Assembly (NCBI GenBank): GCA_949318235.1 | Contig: OX439132.1 | Coordinates: forward strand, 18,275,256-18,339,255 | DNA length: 64,000 bases | Source: Ecdyonurus torrentis | Lineage: Eukaryota; Arthropoda; Insecta; Ephemeroptera; Heptageniidae | Direction of reading: 5' to 3' | Shown here: one piece after another, positions 29,467 to 43,741 of the stretch | How the letters are laid out: each line of letters begins with the position of its first letter | How positions within the stretch are numbered: the first letter of the stretch is position 1 | Position numbers and translations under genes: made by a program | The notes under the pieces: generated by a model | Databases searched by the model: none | Told to the model about the DNA's origin: nothing | The model's input: only the letters and a program-made list of their open reading frames with translations

Positions 29467-30320
29467 TAGTCATTATTTACAATTAACAAAATAATTATAT
29501 ATTTATATATTATCTACATTAATAAAATAAATAAAAATATATAGCTATATTATAACCTATAGGAGACACTATCATGTTTTTCCTTTTACTATTGGCACTG
29601 GCTTCTACCTCTTAATATAACACCGATAGATGACAATATTATTCCTTGTAAGTCATTCATCTTTACATTGTGTTTGATGTACAGATAAACGGATATGTTT
29701 ATTTTATTGACGATGCAGTGTTTTCTACTATTGATGTGAGATCATATTTAGTGTATAGGCATTTTACCCTTTTCTCATCACCCGTTGGGTAATTTTCTTG
29801 TTTTTATGTATAATTTCATTTTAAACCCTATAAGGAACTATTCATATTTTAACAACATAGGCGCTCACAAACTAAAAAGCTTTTTTCACACAATATAATG
29901 TCAGATGTGCTAAGGACTGTGTTTGAGCATGTGTATATATATTATAATATATTAAAAAAAGTATAGTTTCATCTTTAATAGTATAAATGTCTTTTGATGT
30001 AGCCGGTGATCATCGTACAGACAGATCGCAAAATACTTAGGTGACAGATGCTATACACTAACGCTTGATTAGTTCCACAATTCTATATAATCTCTCCCCG
30101 TGCCGCTGTGTCTGTCTGTTCCCGCGACGAGATGACCCCCATATAAGGTCATAGGTCAACATCTGTCTTTATAGCTCGCACACTCTAAGATAAATATATA
30201 CGTAAAATTTCAATTAACTGAAGCTACTTCCAGGAAATATAATTATGCTATAAGCAGGATGAACGTAAAGTATATTTATTGCTTTAAAATTACTCAAAGA
30301 AAATACTTTTAATTTGTTTT

Positions 30321-30354
<34 letters not shown>

Positions 30355-31131
30355 AGACATATGTATATGTTTAAAAAATATATAATAATGTATAACAGTC
30401 ATATATTTTTTTAAGTGATACCGTCTTGTTGCTAAGAAAGAGAAAGAAATAGAGAAAGTAGTTAATTAATTCAAATTTTACGTTAAAATAAAGCAAGGTT
30501 ATGCAATCAGAACTTTAAATATACAAAAAAAAAATGTATATTATTTATTCTACTATAAAAGTTATCAACTAAAAAGGGTGTAAATTAACATGTAAAAAAA
30601 TGATAAGACTGAAATATTTGTTTATATTCTTGAAATATAAATTAAAAACTCACATTAAAATTTTTTGAAATCAGATCGCAGGTATTTGTGACAGTCAAGT
30701 TAGAAAAATGACATAAAAGGTTTATAGCAACCTCATAATATATATACCATTCGTTATATTTTGATCTTAAAGATATGACAAACTTCAGAAAATATAATCT
30801 GATATACTTCTTGACAATAGTCATTAATAATAATAATATAAAAAATGTATAATATATTATTATGACATTCAAAATAATAATAAATTATTAATTACAAAAA
30901 AAAATATATATATATTTTAAATAATCTTATCCATTAAAACATTTGTTTTTACATTTCTTATTTTGAAATAGAAATAATAAAACAATTAATTATTCTATTT
31001 TTATTATTATTAATTTTTTTGAAAGTGCAGAGTAAAGAGTTGTTTTTATGAAAAGTGCGATGCTATATGAAGGTGGTTATCGTTTTAGACGTAGCCAGTG
31101 AGCTGGTAAGGGTCATGAATCATTTAAGTCA

Positions 31132-31170
31132 CGACGACAATGGATCAAACACGCAACCCTGAGGCACACC
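31132..31170 (-). pseudogene. possible reverse transcriptase remnant
   Basis: The minus strand encodes GVPQGCVFDPLSS, close to the GVPQG(S/C)VLxPLLF motif of non-LTR reverse transcriptases, then runs into stops. The flanks do not align convincingly with the following FADD region. It may be a relic of a LINE or a chance match. Confidence 0.3.
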
Positions 31171-32522
31171 TAACAACAACAGTATATTTTATATAGATGG
31201 GGGACATATGATATCAATCCCCTCTTTTTTCTTTTTCTTTTTTCTTACATATATGGACACTCGAAGTATGACCTTTAATAATAATAATAGTATATAAAAT
31301 AAAATCATAAACACAAAGTAAAGAACCCTTATTATTATGACAGGAAAATTATCTTTTATTTTTATCTTTTTTATAATATAATATATAATGACGAAAATTA
31401 TATTTTTCTTTAATTACTAAAAGGTATAAAGGAGATCAGTAAATAGATGAAGTAATTTTATTTTTTAATTTGGTTGGCTATTATATTTTATACCATAACA
31501 TTACCATATAATTGATTTTTCTTAAATAAGAGTTTTAATTTTGTTTTTATCATTATTATTTTTAAAAGTCAAACTAATTAAATATACGTTTTTCTTCCTG
31601 TTGGTTTTTATTATAATTATTATTTTAAATAAATTGTATGAAGAAATTATTGAAGTATCTCTACACTGTTCTATAAGAAAAGTAAAGTATTTTTAACTCC
31701 AAGGAAAATATTAAATTAGATGTAAGTTAACCAAGCATACGTAAATTTAGGTATATAGATGGTAAGTTTTTCTTAAACTCAACTACTTAAATTAATTGTA
31801 CATTGAAATGCATAGAACTGGAAAAAGTAGGTTGGAATATTTAAAAAATATATATATGCATAAAAAAAGTGTGCAAATATTACAAATACATATTTTTTTC
31901 TATTACATTATATCATGGCTTAAGAAATCAGACTTGATAGTATGAAAGATGATAAAACATAGTGCACTGGTCTGGTGGTGTATACAGTATAAACACGCGA
32001 CAAAATATAACACTTTTGAGCCACTTGCTTGTTACATTATTAGAATCTTAATACCAGCTTTTAGCGTTCGTGTCTCACTTCTATTTATTAGGGATTATTT
32101 CTTAGAAAAAAAAATATATTAAAATATATCAATTTCAAAGTATGTATATTATATACATACACACACATTATAATCTATTTGTCATATTAGCTTTGTAAAT
32201 ATGATATATATTTTTATATATTAATATTTAAAATTTATTTATTACTTTATTTTATTGTTTTATATTTATTATTATATATACAGTATTTCAATTTTTATTT
32301 TAATTCAATCTATATAAAAATAATGTATTATAGACATTAAATATTTCATTTTTATGTCTTTGTTTACCTTTTGTTATTATTATTATTGTACTAAATATTT
32401 TTCTTTTATGCGATCAACAACCTTGTATATAAAGTGACTGATAGTTTTAAAATATAAGAATAAATCATCATTTTTTTTATGATATTCTGAATTAAAAAAA
32501 TGTGGAAAATAGTGTGGATGCC

Positions 32523-32526
<4 letters not shown>

Positions 32527-32559
<33 letters not shown>
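32527..32559. repeat. (GA)n microsatellite
   Basis: About 16 units, just upstream of a family J MITE. Confidence 0.95.
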
Positions 32560-32562
<3 letters not shown>

Positions 32563-32652
32563 ATTACAAAATTATTATACAAAATAAACCATTCATTTCC
32601 ATAATCAAATTACATTATGTAGTCAAATTACATTTCGATTTATTATACCGTT

Positions 32653-32866
32653 CACGTAAAAACGTAATCACACATGCATTTATGTCTTTATAGCATAAAT
32701 GTTGCTAAATTATAACAACTGTATTTATATAATTATGCTGTACAACATAATATATTTGTTTTGTAACATAGTAATTATAAAGTATAGCATAGATTAATAT
32801 GCTGTATTGAACAAGTTGTGCTGAAAATGAGCTTGCATAATTATTACGTATTTATTTTTGTCCGTG
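32653..32866. mobile_element. AT-rich MITE, family J copy 2
   Basis: Begins CACGTAAAAACGTAAT and ends TTACGTATTTATTTTTGTCCGTG. It holds GCATTTATGTC near the left end and CTGAAAATGAGCTTGCATAA near the right end, as in the other family J copies. A poly-T tract follows directly. Confidence 0.65.
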
Positions 32867-34299
32867 TTTTTTTTTTTTTTTTTTTTTTTTTTTTCATTTT
32901 TTTATTATTATTATTTTTTTTACTCGGAGCATTATTGAAGAGTAGTGCTTTATTAGTTACCTGAGATTAGATTGCAGGCAAGCTAAAGTCAATTTTTAAA
33001 TATAAACAATATTAATACGTTTCAGATTATTATTATTTGCTCTAGTTATAAAAGAGGCAGAAAATAAAATTGTCACAACGCAGAAAGTATATAGCATAAA
33101 ATCAGCAACTTAACCACAGGAAGTATTTATAATGAGCTTTTAAAAAGTAAGATAAGAAAGATTATAGCAAAATTGACCATATATATATGTGTGTGTGTAT
33201 ACACATACATAAATACATAGCAAAAATATGAAACCGGTTAGCCTCAACCCCTGCATTCATTTAATTCCACCCCTTTTCTCCTTATCAAATTTTCAGTTTA
33301 TTTTTAATTACTACCCTTGATTTTTTTTTTTTTACATAATTTTGTTTATTAGTAACTCATGCCACATGTCATATTATTTCTCTCCCTTCCTATTTAAGAT
33401 AAAACTTTGCAAAGGTTTTTATCATGGAAAATATAAGTAACTTAAAATATATTTCATAAAAAAAAAATTGACATTTATAGTTGACAATATTACTCTCAAC
33501 AGTAGGGGGTTGACAAAAGGTATAATCAAACATATTTTTCATATATAAAAAAGATCATCATCTACCCCTTTTCCCCTTTTCTTTTAACTAAAAAAGAATT
33601 TTATAGTTCCATTTTCTAGAGAGAGAGAGAGAGAGAGAGGATCTTATACTTAGATAGCAAGTCCAGTTCTTTGAGATAATTAGCTCTTAATCACGCAAGA
33701 CATACATATATGTAGAAGTGACCAAGTAAAAAAAAAGTAACTTTGTATATAAAGATAATTTCACGTTTAAATAAAATATAAAAACTCCATTCATGTTTTT
33801 GTTGTTATTATATATAATATAAAAAAAAAAATGAGAGGTGTTTGCGTGTTTTGCATTTTTTCTTCTCTTTTTTTATAAAGTTATACGTTCATGTAGCATG
33901 GTATGAAATTATGATGTAGAAAACTTTGTCCAAGTCAATTTCTCTTCTCTTTATAGCTTAAGTATAGTGCATCACATTACAGGAAATTTGTTAAATTTTG
34001 ATGATTTCAATGATTTTTAAGACAAGCAGTCACAACGTCCAGTTGTTAGTGAAATGTCATCTAAAATAATTATTTGCTACAATGGATACCAATTTTATAT
34101 TTTAAAAACAATTGCTTGTTTTATTGTTTTTTAGTGAATTGGCGTGTGTCAATTACTGAGAAATTATAGTTTGTTTTTTAAATGTAGACTAAAACATATG
34201 GCAGTCAAAAATATATTATATTGACACAAAAACGTGGAGGAATTTGCTGTAATGCACAATTTTGGATGTAGTCATCTCAACATTTTTCCTTTATTATTG

Positions 34300-34376
34300 A
34301 TAATAATAATTATAATGAATGGCTTTTTATTGGGCGAAATCAGGCGTACAACCTCTCAATTTAACCCAATTGTTTA
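34300..34376 (-). mobile_element. non-LTR retroposon 3' end, family R3
   Basis: The minus strand reads TTGGGTTAAATTGAGAGGTT, then GCCCAATAAAAAGCCATTC and an ATT-type tail. A second copy is at 63408-63478. Confidence 0.55.
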
Positions 34377-34571
34377 ACAGTACAGTCAGTTACAGTTTTT
34401 GTTAGTAAAAACATAAACATATAGCGTGAAAATTATATTAATAATTTTAATTACAATTTGTTAATTTTATAACTAGAATTTTAAATTTAAATTAAGGTTC
34501 CTTTCACTTAAATTTTAATAGTTGAGAATATAATATACAATTGAAATTTTTGTTAGTTACAAGAAATAATA

Positions 34572-34790
34572 ATAATAATTATCATTGTCTGTTGTTGTTG
34601 TTGTTGTTTTAACACCACATTCATAAATGTGGAAGGCTTACGCATGCACTGGGTCAACCTACAGTGGACAAGATGCAAGAGCTATAGTCTAAGGGGCTTA
34701 CAGGTCTAAAGCCCAAACATAGAGCCTCTCCTGGGTGACAACAGTTGTGACCCCGAACCCTGGAACCAAGTGCTACCACTCGACTTAATT
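34572..34790 (-). mobile_element. possible tRNA-derived SINE
   Basis: On the minus strand GAGTGGTAGCACTTGG resembles a tRNA A-box region. GGTTCGGGGTC, about ten bases further, is a close B-box match. A tRNA-unrelated body follows, then a (AAC)n-type tail at 34591-34612. The A-to-B spacing is shorter than in a tRNA, so the 5' part is probably degraded. RNA polymerase III origin is inferred from the boxes alone. Confidence 0.5.
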
Positions 34791-35007
34791 AAAACCGGAT
34801 GCTTAATTGTTATTATTCCATTTTATTATTGTTTTTATAATTTGGTGCAGAAACAAAATGTATAGGTATATTACAAATTACAACTTTATATATAACTTTA
34901 AATCTAATACTTCAAAATTTTTTAATTATTGAAATTCAAGCCCACTGACTCTTAATTTAATATTCACACATTAAAAGTGGGAAAATGTATCTTTCATTAG
35001 TTTATTT

Positions 35008-35126
<119 letters not shown>

Positions 35127-35361
35127 ATTAAAAGAAAAAATCCATTTTATTCACCACCCGTCCCATACAATTTTGGAATATTATATACAGATAATAATAC
35201 ATTTTCACAAACTTCATTATAATGTTTTTTATTTATTAATTAGTAGTATAGTTAAAGTTGTGTAATTCATTGTATGTTCTATTCTTATTGTTATTTGTTA
35301 TATTAATTTATTTTTAGTTATATTTGACAATACCAATGCTTGTTGTAACTTTAATTGTTAC

Positions 35362-35400
35362 TATGAACTGCTTGGGTCAATAAAGATTATTATTATTATT
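35362..35400 (+). mobile_element. R2 retroposon 3' end
   Basis: CTATGAACTGCTTGGGTCAA followed by TAAAG and five ATT units. It contains an AATAAAG poly-A-like signal, as expected for a LINE 3' terminus. Confidence 0.55.
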
Positions 35401-36803
35401 CAAGAAATTATTCCTTAAGAAATTTTCATAAATAAACTTTCAGTATAAATAAGAACAGTTCGATTAAAATATATCTTTAGATCATGTATAGCATAGTGTG
35501 TTTTATAACACGTAGAAGTAAAATTTGAAGTATATAATATACTAAAAATTACTTCAAATTATAATTACTACCCTAAAAGTACCCGAAAAAATTATATTTT
35601 ATAATATAGTAAAATTAAATAATAATAATAATATTGTCATATAATAATAAAACATTTTAGTTTATTTTAGCTGCGTGCCTAAGTTTTACCCCACATTATC
35701 TACCCCCACCCTTCTCCACCCTTCTTATTTTCCTCTCTTGCGCAATCAGTTCAAAATAAAAGAACAATGCCTTAATGCTTACGCCCATAACATGCTTGAC
35801 CCTTCAAAATTATATCACAAAAACATGTGCCATGATTTTGCACTATATGCTAAATTTATGTGGTTTTAAGTAGTAATTACACGGAGAAAATTTATACTTT
35901 AGAAGAAATGTAATTATGTAATTTAATTATCAATCATAATTTGAGATTGAATTTATGAAAAAATAAATCATTTAATGTAACTTTATACTGTATAAGTAAT
36001 AAAAAAGTTTTGATTTTATAAAATAATTCTTAAATTTTTCTATGCGGTTTATATTACATCTTCTGTAAAGTGTATAAGTATGTTATTATAGCCCCCTTTA
36101 TTTAAAACTATTTGTAATAAAAAAATGGGGGGCATGAAAAGGGCAAGGTTAGTGTACAATATAGGTAATTATATAACAACTTTATATAATGATAACAATA
36201 TTACGTAAATATGGATACGCAATTAATCAAAATATTAAAAAAAAACAAAAACTAAACGTAAACTAAACTTAAAAATGTCAAATTCTATACGTGTAATAAA
36301 GTATGCATATATAAAATCATAATATTAAACATAATATGAGAATATAATATTTGTCACGAAATATACATGCTTTGTAGACGATATTATGCTAAAGATTATT
36401 TGGAACTTAAATAACCTAGCTTTATGTACGAACAAAAAAAAAAAAAAAACATAAGTGAAGTGATAAAGTTTATGCATACACGACCAAAAGGTAAAAATAT
36501 TATATATATATATATATATTATACGCATTAATTTTCTCATTCCTTGTTAATGATAATGCGCAACCACCATATTTTAATGACTTTTAACTTTTGCTTTATA
36601 TACATAAGAAGAAAAATAAATATAGGACATTATTAAAATTGGTTAAGTTTTAATTTTCAATGTAAAATATAAATATTCTTATGTATACAGTTTGAATGAT
36701 ATTTACAAGATTTACTTTGGATGGTAAAATGTAAACAATGTTTTTTTAAATTTTAATATAAAATTTAATTAAAATATGCTCGTTAAAATTTTAAAATCTA
36801 TAT

Positions 36804-36806
<3 letters not shown>

Positions 36807-36860
<54 letters not shown>
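36807..36860. repeat. (TA)n microsatellite
   Basis: About 26 units. Confidence 0.95.
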
Positions 36861-37632
36861 CAAGTATGATGTAAGATTCAATGACGTTAAAATAGGCGGT
36901 TAGTTGTTTACTTATTATAAGTGTTATTAAATCTTTTTTAAAAAAAGTACTTAAAAAAACTTGTTTTTGCCTGTTTTAATAGCAGATTTCTGCATGTTAT
37001 TCATTTATTTTTTATTGTTATTTTAATAATTAATTTCATTCCAAGTTTAGAGACTGCGTTAACTGTGTAAAAAAACTGTAGATTTTACACTTAAAACATC
37101 TGGTTTACGTGTATAAGAACCTTATTCATATCATAAGTAAAAAATATTTTCATTTCAAATTTAATAGTTTTTTTTTTTTCTTTCTTTCTTTTTTGAAGAA
37201 AATTGCAAAAATACTCAGAATACAGGAAAACATTAATGAAGTGTCATTTATTTATGTTTTTGTTTATGAATTAGTTTTCAATTTGATATTCACTTTTAAA
37301 ATGTTATATATTTTGGTTGTAATAGTATAATATTAGAAAAATAATAATAATACAGGTGCTAAATTACAAACTCACAATAATACAATTACTGTATATTACA
37401 ATTATAGCAAAGTTGGCAAAGTAAAAACACATATAATTAGTAAATCTGAATACAATACAATTTTGGAGCGTAATTAAATAACTAAGAAAAACAAAATTTG
37501 AACTGTAAATAATTCAATTAGGTAATTACTAATTTGATTTGTTTACAGATTACATAAATAGAACAAAATTAGTATGTACAGTATTTGTATTTTTATTAAG
37601 CGTAAAGCGTAATTTAAAAAAAAAAAATTGTA

Positions 37633-37749
37633 CACACAACCACGATAAGAATTTTTTTCTTTTCAATAACTCGCGCTAATGCAATATTATTCTTATGAGA
37701 ATAACACGCACTGGATTTAAATGGTAAAATATCTTATCGCGATTCTGTG
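37633..37749. mobile_element. 117-bp TA-flanked MITE, family L
   Basis: Inverted ends CACACAACCACGATAAGA and TCTTATCGCGATTCTGTG with TA on both sides (37631-37632, 37750-37751). The interior includes GCATTGCGCGAG-like GC motifs and no ORF. It lies only about 20 bases before a family J copy. Confidence 0.6.
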
Positions 37750-37770
37750 TACATATACAGTACATCTTAC

Positions 37771-37969
37771 ACGCGGAAAGAAGAAGTTTATACTGCATTT
37801 ATATCCCATGTCATAAAAATTGCTAAAGTTGCGAAACACCATAATGCTGTACAACATAATATTTCTGCTATTTAACATATCATAGTTTTTATGCAGTATT
37901 ACATAAATTATAATGTAACTATTAATTAACTTATTAAGTATATATTATACGTAATTATTTTTGTCAGGA
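37771..37969. mobile_element. AT-rich MITE, family J copy 3 (degraded)
   Basis: Shares GTTTATACTGCATTTAT, GCTGTACAACATAATAT and the right end TACGTAATTATTTTTGTC with the other family J copies. The left terminus is poorly preserved. Confidence 0.55.
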
Positions 37970-40506
37970 TAGATATTGAACGATATATTAAAAAAATAAT
38001 AATAACTCATAAAATAAAATAATTTACACTTCAGAAATAAAATATCACAAAATTGTCATCAATATGTATGTTAGCAAGATAAATATTCTATAAAAATGAT
38101 AAGAAAGAAAAAAGAGTATGTGAAAATGAAATAAAATATATTTTTTGGTGTCACTAAAAAATAAATGTGATAATTCGTTAACATTTCTATTTTAAATAAA
38201 GTATAAAAAAAATTAGCTATTCATCAAATTGAAAAACGTTTTAACACACATATATAAAAAAAAGTTACGTGTGTGACAACACTTTATATATATATTTTTG
38301 TTATCAATATTTAAATATCAAATATTATGTAAGAAGAAAAATATTATAATGATATAATTTGTGTGTGTCTATATTATGAGATTTATCAATTTGAATACAT
38401 AAGTAATTCTACCTAATATATTTATATTTTTACCAATAAATTGAATTGTAAAAGTATTCAATCTTTGTGTATATATATATTTAAGAATTTTTTAAATATA
38501 TTTATATAAAAAACAACTAAGAAATATCTTTCTTTTTTTCAATTCTGGGACCATCACTCACTTTACGTAAAAAAACAAAAGAAATTCAGTGATAGAAATG
38601 TCAGATTAGTTACATGCAATGTTATAAGCAATACGTTTACTTCGATAGAACAAGAATAATGTCCTCTTTCTATATACTTTTTTTTTCTCTCTAAATATAG
38701 GATTTCAAGTATATAGCTTTGACTTTTTAGCTGATAATATTATCAAAATAATATTAAATAATAATAATAAAAAAAAATCAAATAGTTATTTATAAACATA
38801 ATATAAAAAAAGAGAAAGAAAAAAAGAGGACTATACCCATCTTATACAATAAATATAGGGGTGTTGTGAAGTTTTATTATTATTTTTATATTGAATTATA
38901 TTATATAGTCTATAATAAAATATTATAATTTTATTATATTAGTTGTTTAACTTTATCATAAACACACGTATTTGTGTCTAAAACTATCATTATATATTTT
39001 TTTATAGATACATCTCATCATAATATATATAATATGTACATTTTTTTAACACATATAAAATTGATTATTTGTCTTCTTTCATTTATGTGGTTAATGTTTT
39101 AGTTTATAAAATTGAATAAAGCACCTACCTTAACTCCACCTCTCAACAAAATCCCAAATCATTTTTCCTCTTTTTTTTTCCTCTTTTTTTTTTTTCCTCT
39201 TTTTTTTTTTTTTTTTTTTCAATCGGATATTTTGACAGAACGACGATTAAAAAACTTATCATCAGTAATAATTACAATATTTTATTTATAATTAATTATT
39301 AATTATTGAAAACAAAATACGAGAAAGAAAATAAACAAACTAAGTCAGGAATAATTATATATTGTGATCATTAACTGGAACTGAATAAACGGGAACCGTC
39401 AAAATTAATACATCATACTGTATTTATTGTACGAGAGTTATCAAACATTCTCAACTCTCATTTTTTTAAAAAATCTGCTAGAGATAGGTAGTTTTAAATA
39501 GGTTTTTATTGATCAATTTCATTCATCATTCATTGTGAATCACTAGTAATTAAACCATTGGCCATTTAAACCCTATATTATAAAATACAAAAAATACACA
39601 TTCAGACTCAGAAAAGGTTTTATTTCATAAACAAATTACAAGTACGTTATATAGTTGGACACAGAACAATCAGAACCTCTCGTCTCTCCCCTGAGTTAGA
39701 AAAAAAATATATATAAAAAAATAAACAGGTTTATCTTTCCGTAGCTTGTGAAGTATAGTATCCTAGAGTATAGGCAACTCTTTGAGCATATTTGTAATGC
39801 GGCACAGCATCATAATTTCATTTAGGCGCAAAAACATATTTTGTTGCATGTTAAAATATAAAATGATTAATTTAACTTAAAAATATCAAATAAAAAACCT
39901 ACTTATTATTTAAGACAAAAAAAAAAATGCATTAAACAATAGTAATATTCATGATAAAAATATTTTATACTTTCATACATTTAAGCTTTGATTAAAATAA
40001 ACAAGTATTTATAAATACACAATATAAAAACATAATGCTAATTAACATATTAAAATAATAAAAAAAAATGTATTTTATTTTTAAATGTTTATATAGAGCA
40101 CCCAAGTAAAGTATATATAACAAAGTATAGAACTATAAACATATATATACAATAGAAATGAGTTTTGTTAGCACATTTTTATCTTCAAAGAACACCATGC
40201 ATATATTTTACACTACAACAACAAAAAAATTAGCTCTTTTTTTAAACATTTTTTTCTTCATATATATATTTTTTTCTTGTATTGTAATGACGGGTGTAAA
40301 AGAAGAAAAATTCTTCAACTTATATTTATATATACAAGCCTACTTATTACACACAGTCATAACAATATAGGGTTTTTTAAAAAAAGGAAAAATACGGTTG
40401 TATATATGCTAACAGCGTTATAATAAATGATTTTTTTTTTAATAAACAAGCTTTTCTCGCAATTTATGCTATTGTGATATTTGATGCAGGATTCCAAGCT
40501 AATATG

Positions 40507-40507
<1 letters not shown>

Positions 40508-40583
<76 letters not shown>
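40508..40583. repeat. (CT)n microsatellite
   Basis: About 37 units, with a second short CT run at 40619-40642. Confidence 0.97.
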
Positions 40584-40585
<2 letters not shown>

Positions 40586-41452
40586 ACATATTTGGCTGTA
40601 TGATATCTGCTTATATTTTCTCTCTTTCTCTCTCTCTCTCTTTTTATTTTTCTGCACCAAAGCTCAAACAAGAGTACTTGTTAGGTCACGTGCAGCAATT
40701 ACTAGCGACGCAACGCGGCCGTTTTTCTAACTGGTTGACTTTGCCTTTGTTGAATATTTTTTTTATATATATATACCCCTGTAGAAACCAGGCAAGCGGA
40801 TGAACGAACGTTCAACGTGAAATAAAAAAAAAGAGAGCAAAATATATATTTTTATGTGTGTGTGAGTGAGAGAAAAAAAAAGAGATTCCATTGGTGATAT
40901 CCATGATACTGTTTGTATACGTAATTTGAGGGGTTCGACTTCTGACGTCAGTTTTAAAATTGGTTTCATTTTTTGAAGAATTATAAATTTTAACTCTATG
41001 AGCATTTTTTTAGAATTCAACAATTGTGTATAATAATCAATTGTGTGTAACAATTGTGTTTTTTATATGTATAGAACGAGTTGACTGTTTACAGAATTTG
41101 AATACTTTTAAGAAACAAAAAAGTTAACAGACTTTGTTATCTGGTTTTGGGATTATTTTGGTTGCTTTGTGGTGTAACCATTTTTTACATAAACGAAATT
41201 AATAATAATAATAATGACAAAAACTACACGATGTAATTACTTACAGATATTTTTTAAGTTTTCACGAAACTATAATAGCAAGTAATGATGATAATATAAT
41301 GGTCTCCATTTAGCTACATTTTGACTTGGACATATTTTTATAGTGACGTAACTTGATGGTAAATTCTACCGCAGTATAACTCTTATATATATGGGTGGAA
41401 AGAGGAAAACGGAGAGAAACGATGATGCTGAGTTGAACAAAACTTCCCCAGT

Positions 41453-41494
41453 CTTCTCTCTCTCTCTCTCTCTCTCTCGCTCTCTTGCTCTCTT
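41453..41494. repeat. imperfect (CT)n microsatellite
   Basis: CT units with two GCTCTCTT-type interruptions. Confidence 0.9.
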
Positions 41495-41792
41495 GAAAAC
41501 CCCCCTACAAGTAATGATCCAAAAGTCAAAATGCGCACTTGAAATTTCACGTCCATTTTACCTTTAATCCATTTAAAATACATCTCCCTTTTTTTTTTTT
41601 TTTTTTTTGAGATAGTAATATTTATTACTGCTATATACAATAAACACAAACTATATTGTAATGCTTTTTTTCGATTGTTCTCCAATTATGAAAACACCCT
41701 CCCTCTTTCTCTCAACTAGAAGCACCACCAATTTGTATGTAAAGAGAGTATTCTATTGGTTTAAAAGTTGTACGTGAGCCAAGTATCATTGC

Positions 41793-42020
41793 GTGTCATC
41801 CCCACATTGAGAGCGCATGCCTCCACAGATAGCACAGTTGGGTGTGGTGGCTCATCCTTGGGTGCAGCGCATGCGGAGAACTCCGGAGATGTTCTCTAGT
41901 GATGATTCGCCCGCCAGTAAAACTGATAATTCGTACCATCTTCACTGCAGTCCAATAACAATGCCACAAAACTTTGGAGTTTCTTTCCAACCAATGACTT
42001 TAGCTACGTGGAGATGACAC
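41793..42020. mobile_element. possible short element with 13-bp inverted ends
   Basis: GTGTCATCCCCAC and GTGGAGATGACAC are inverted with one mismatch around a GC-richer, CpG-containing interior with GCGCATGC repeated. No target duplication is seen, so this may be chance. Confidence 0.3.
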
Positions 42021-42555
42021 CAAGTGCATTTTTCAATGCAACCAATGACTGTCAATACACAAATTGAGTTTTCGACACAATAGATAATCAAGTATTTGAT
42101 ATCTGTCAAGGAAAATCCAAACTTTCTATATGCTGAACTTAATTTATAGTTTGTATTGTAATTTGACACACTATTTCATTTCTCGATATGAAAATTTAAA
42201 AAATAAAATAAAAATTAAACAGCCTGGAATAGTTATGCAATTAGAGTAATTAATGTATTTTTTATTTGCAACTAAAATGAATATCATAAGAAGCATAGAA
42301 ATGTTATAAAAAATGTTAACACAACTATTTCCTTAATTATTAATGTATTAAATTATTGCAGAACCTGTAATTTGAACTATATGTAAACAATATTAAATTT
42401 CAAAAATAAACTTGAAAAATGCTGAAAGGAAGAAAATAGAAACAACAAAATTTCGTAGCTTTCCTTTTTTTCAAACATAGATTAATACTAGAAATCAATT
42501 ATTTATGTGTACTAAGCAGACTTCCAGAAACAATAATTCAGAAACACCATCAGAC

Positions 42556-42593
<38 letters not shown>

Positions 42594-42800
42594 CAAGGAA
42601 AGCTCTAAATATTTTTTCAAAATTCTCTATACATAAACTTTAATGATAAGCTTTACAATAGAAGAAAAAAAAAAGCATGAAATTTGAAAAGAGACTGCGG
42701 AATCATTGCTTTGGAACGACGTTTATTTGAACATTTTTTCTTTCTATAGAAAATAGAAAGAAAAGAAGAGAAAAAAGAAATAAGAGGGAGAAAGAGAGAG

Positions 42801-42841
42801 ATGGAGTTTTTACATCATCAGTTGGAATCGAGAGAAGCTGA
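42801..42841 (+). CDS. candidate short first exon
   Basis: ATG opens MEFLHHQLESREA and runs into GTAAGTAT, a near-perfect donor at 42842. The surrounding 42.7-43.25 kb is purine-rich with two GA arrays and is GC-richer than background. No downstream exon can be linked, so this rests on the ATG and donor alone. Confidence 0.15.
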
Positions 42842-42865
42842 GTAAGTATAAAAGTTTTGCGAGAG

Positions 42866-42868
<3 letters not shown>

Positions 42869-42925
<57 letters not shown>

Positions 42926-43038
42926 GGAATGATGTGCAGGGAGAGCTCTCTCTTCTCTCTCTACCATAGTGTATACAGTTCACAACGCTGGGAAATCAAT
43001 AGCAGAGAAAGAGAGAGAGCATCATGAGAGAGACGAGC

Positions 43039-43088
<50 letters not shown>
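42869..43088. repeat. two (GA)n arrays around a palindromic CT/GA spacer
   Basis: GA arrays at 42869-42923 and 43044-43088 are separated by unique purine-rich DNA containing a short GAGAGCTCTC palindrome. Confidence 0.93.
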
Positions 43089-43092
<4 letters not shown>

Positions 43093-43698
43093 TGACTGCA
43101 AGGGAGGAAAGAAGAGAGCTCACGATCAATATGAGAGAAAGAGGAGTTTACTTGTTCGCCGCATGCCCCATCTGTATAGTGGCAGAGGAAACCAATATTG
43201 TGGCCTTTACTGACACCCCCCACCCCACCAACCCCTCATCATAAAGTCTCCCCCCCTTACCAACTCAGAAAAAATATATATCTATAAAAATGTTGCAGGA
43301 TATAGAAGATTTGGTCCAGGGATACTCCAACCTCTACAAATCTATAAATTTATATTGTTGCAAGTTTTTATTAATAAAATTGTAACATTTTAAAATTTAT
43401 CATTTAATTATTTCTTTAAATTACTACAGTCTGTTACTTTATTTAGGTTGTATAAATTGTCTTTTTGTATAGTCTTGTACGGTGAAAAAAAATCTAAACT
43501 CATTGTCGTGTGCCAATAACAAATAAAAAAATGTTCCTTTATGATAGAAAATAAGTTGATGTAAGAATAAACTACTTTTTCTTCACTATGTCACGAGGAA
43601 AAAGTTTTAAGTTGACATAATTGAATGATAAAAAAATAAACTGAACTAAACTTTGGTTCAATTTTTTGACATTTTCTAAGAAGATAATGACGTCAAGA

Positions 43699-43700
<2 letters not shown>

Positions 43701-43740
<40 letters not shown>
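43701..43740. repeat. 40-base poly-T
   Basis: Uninterrupted T run preceded closely by a CRE palindrome at 43688-43695. Other T or A runs over 20 bases occur at 1897, 6693, 30324, 32867, 47550, 48475 and 50639. Confidence 0.95.

Positions 43741-43741
<1 letters not shown>

Larger units (their letters stand above)
29468..34299. other. AT-rich intergenic DNA
   Basis: Holds a GC-richer patch at 30090-30190, the possible RT relic near 31150, a GA array and a family J MITE. No gene recognised. Confidence 0.55.
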
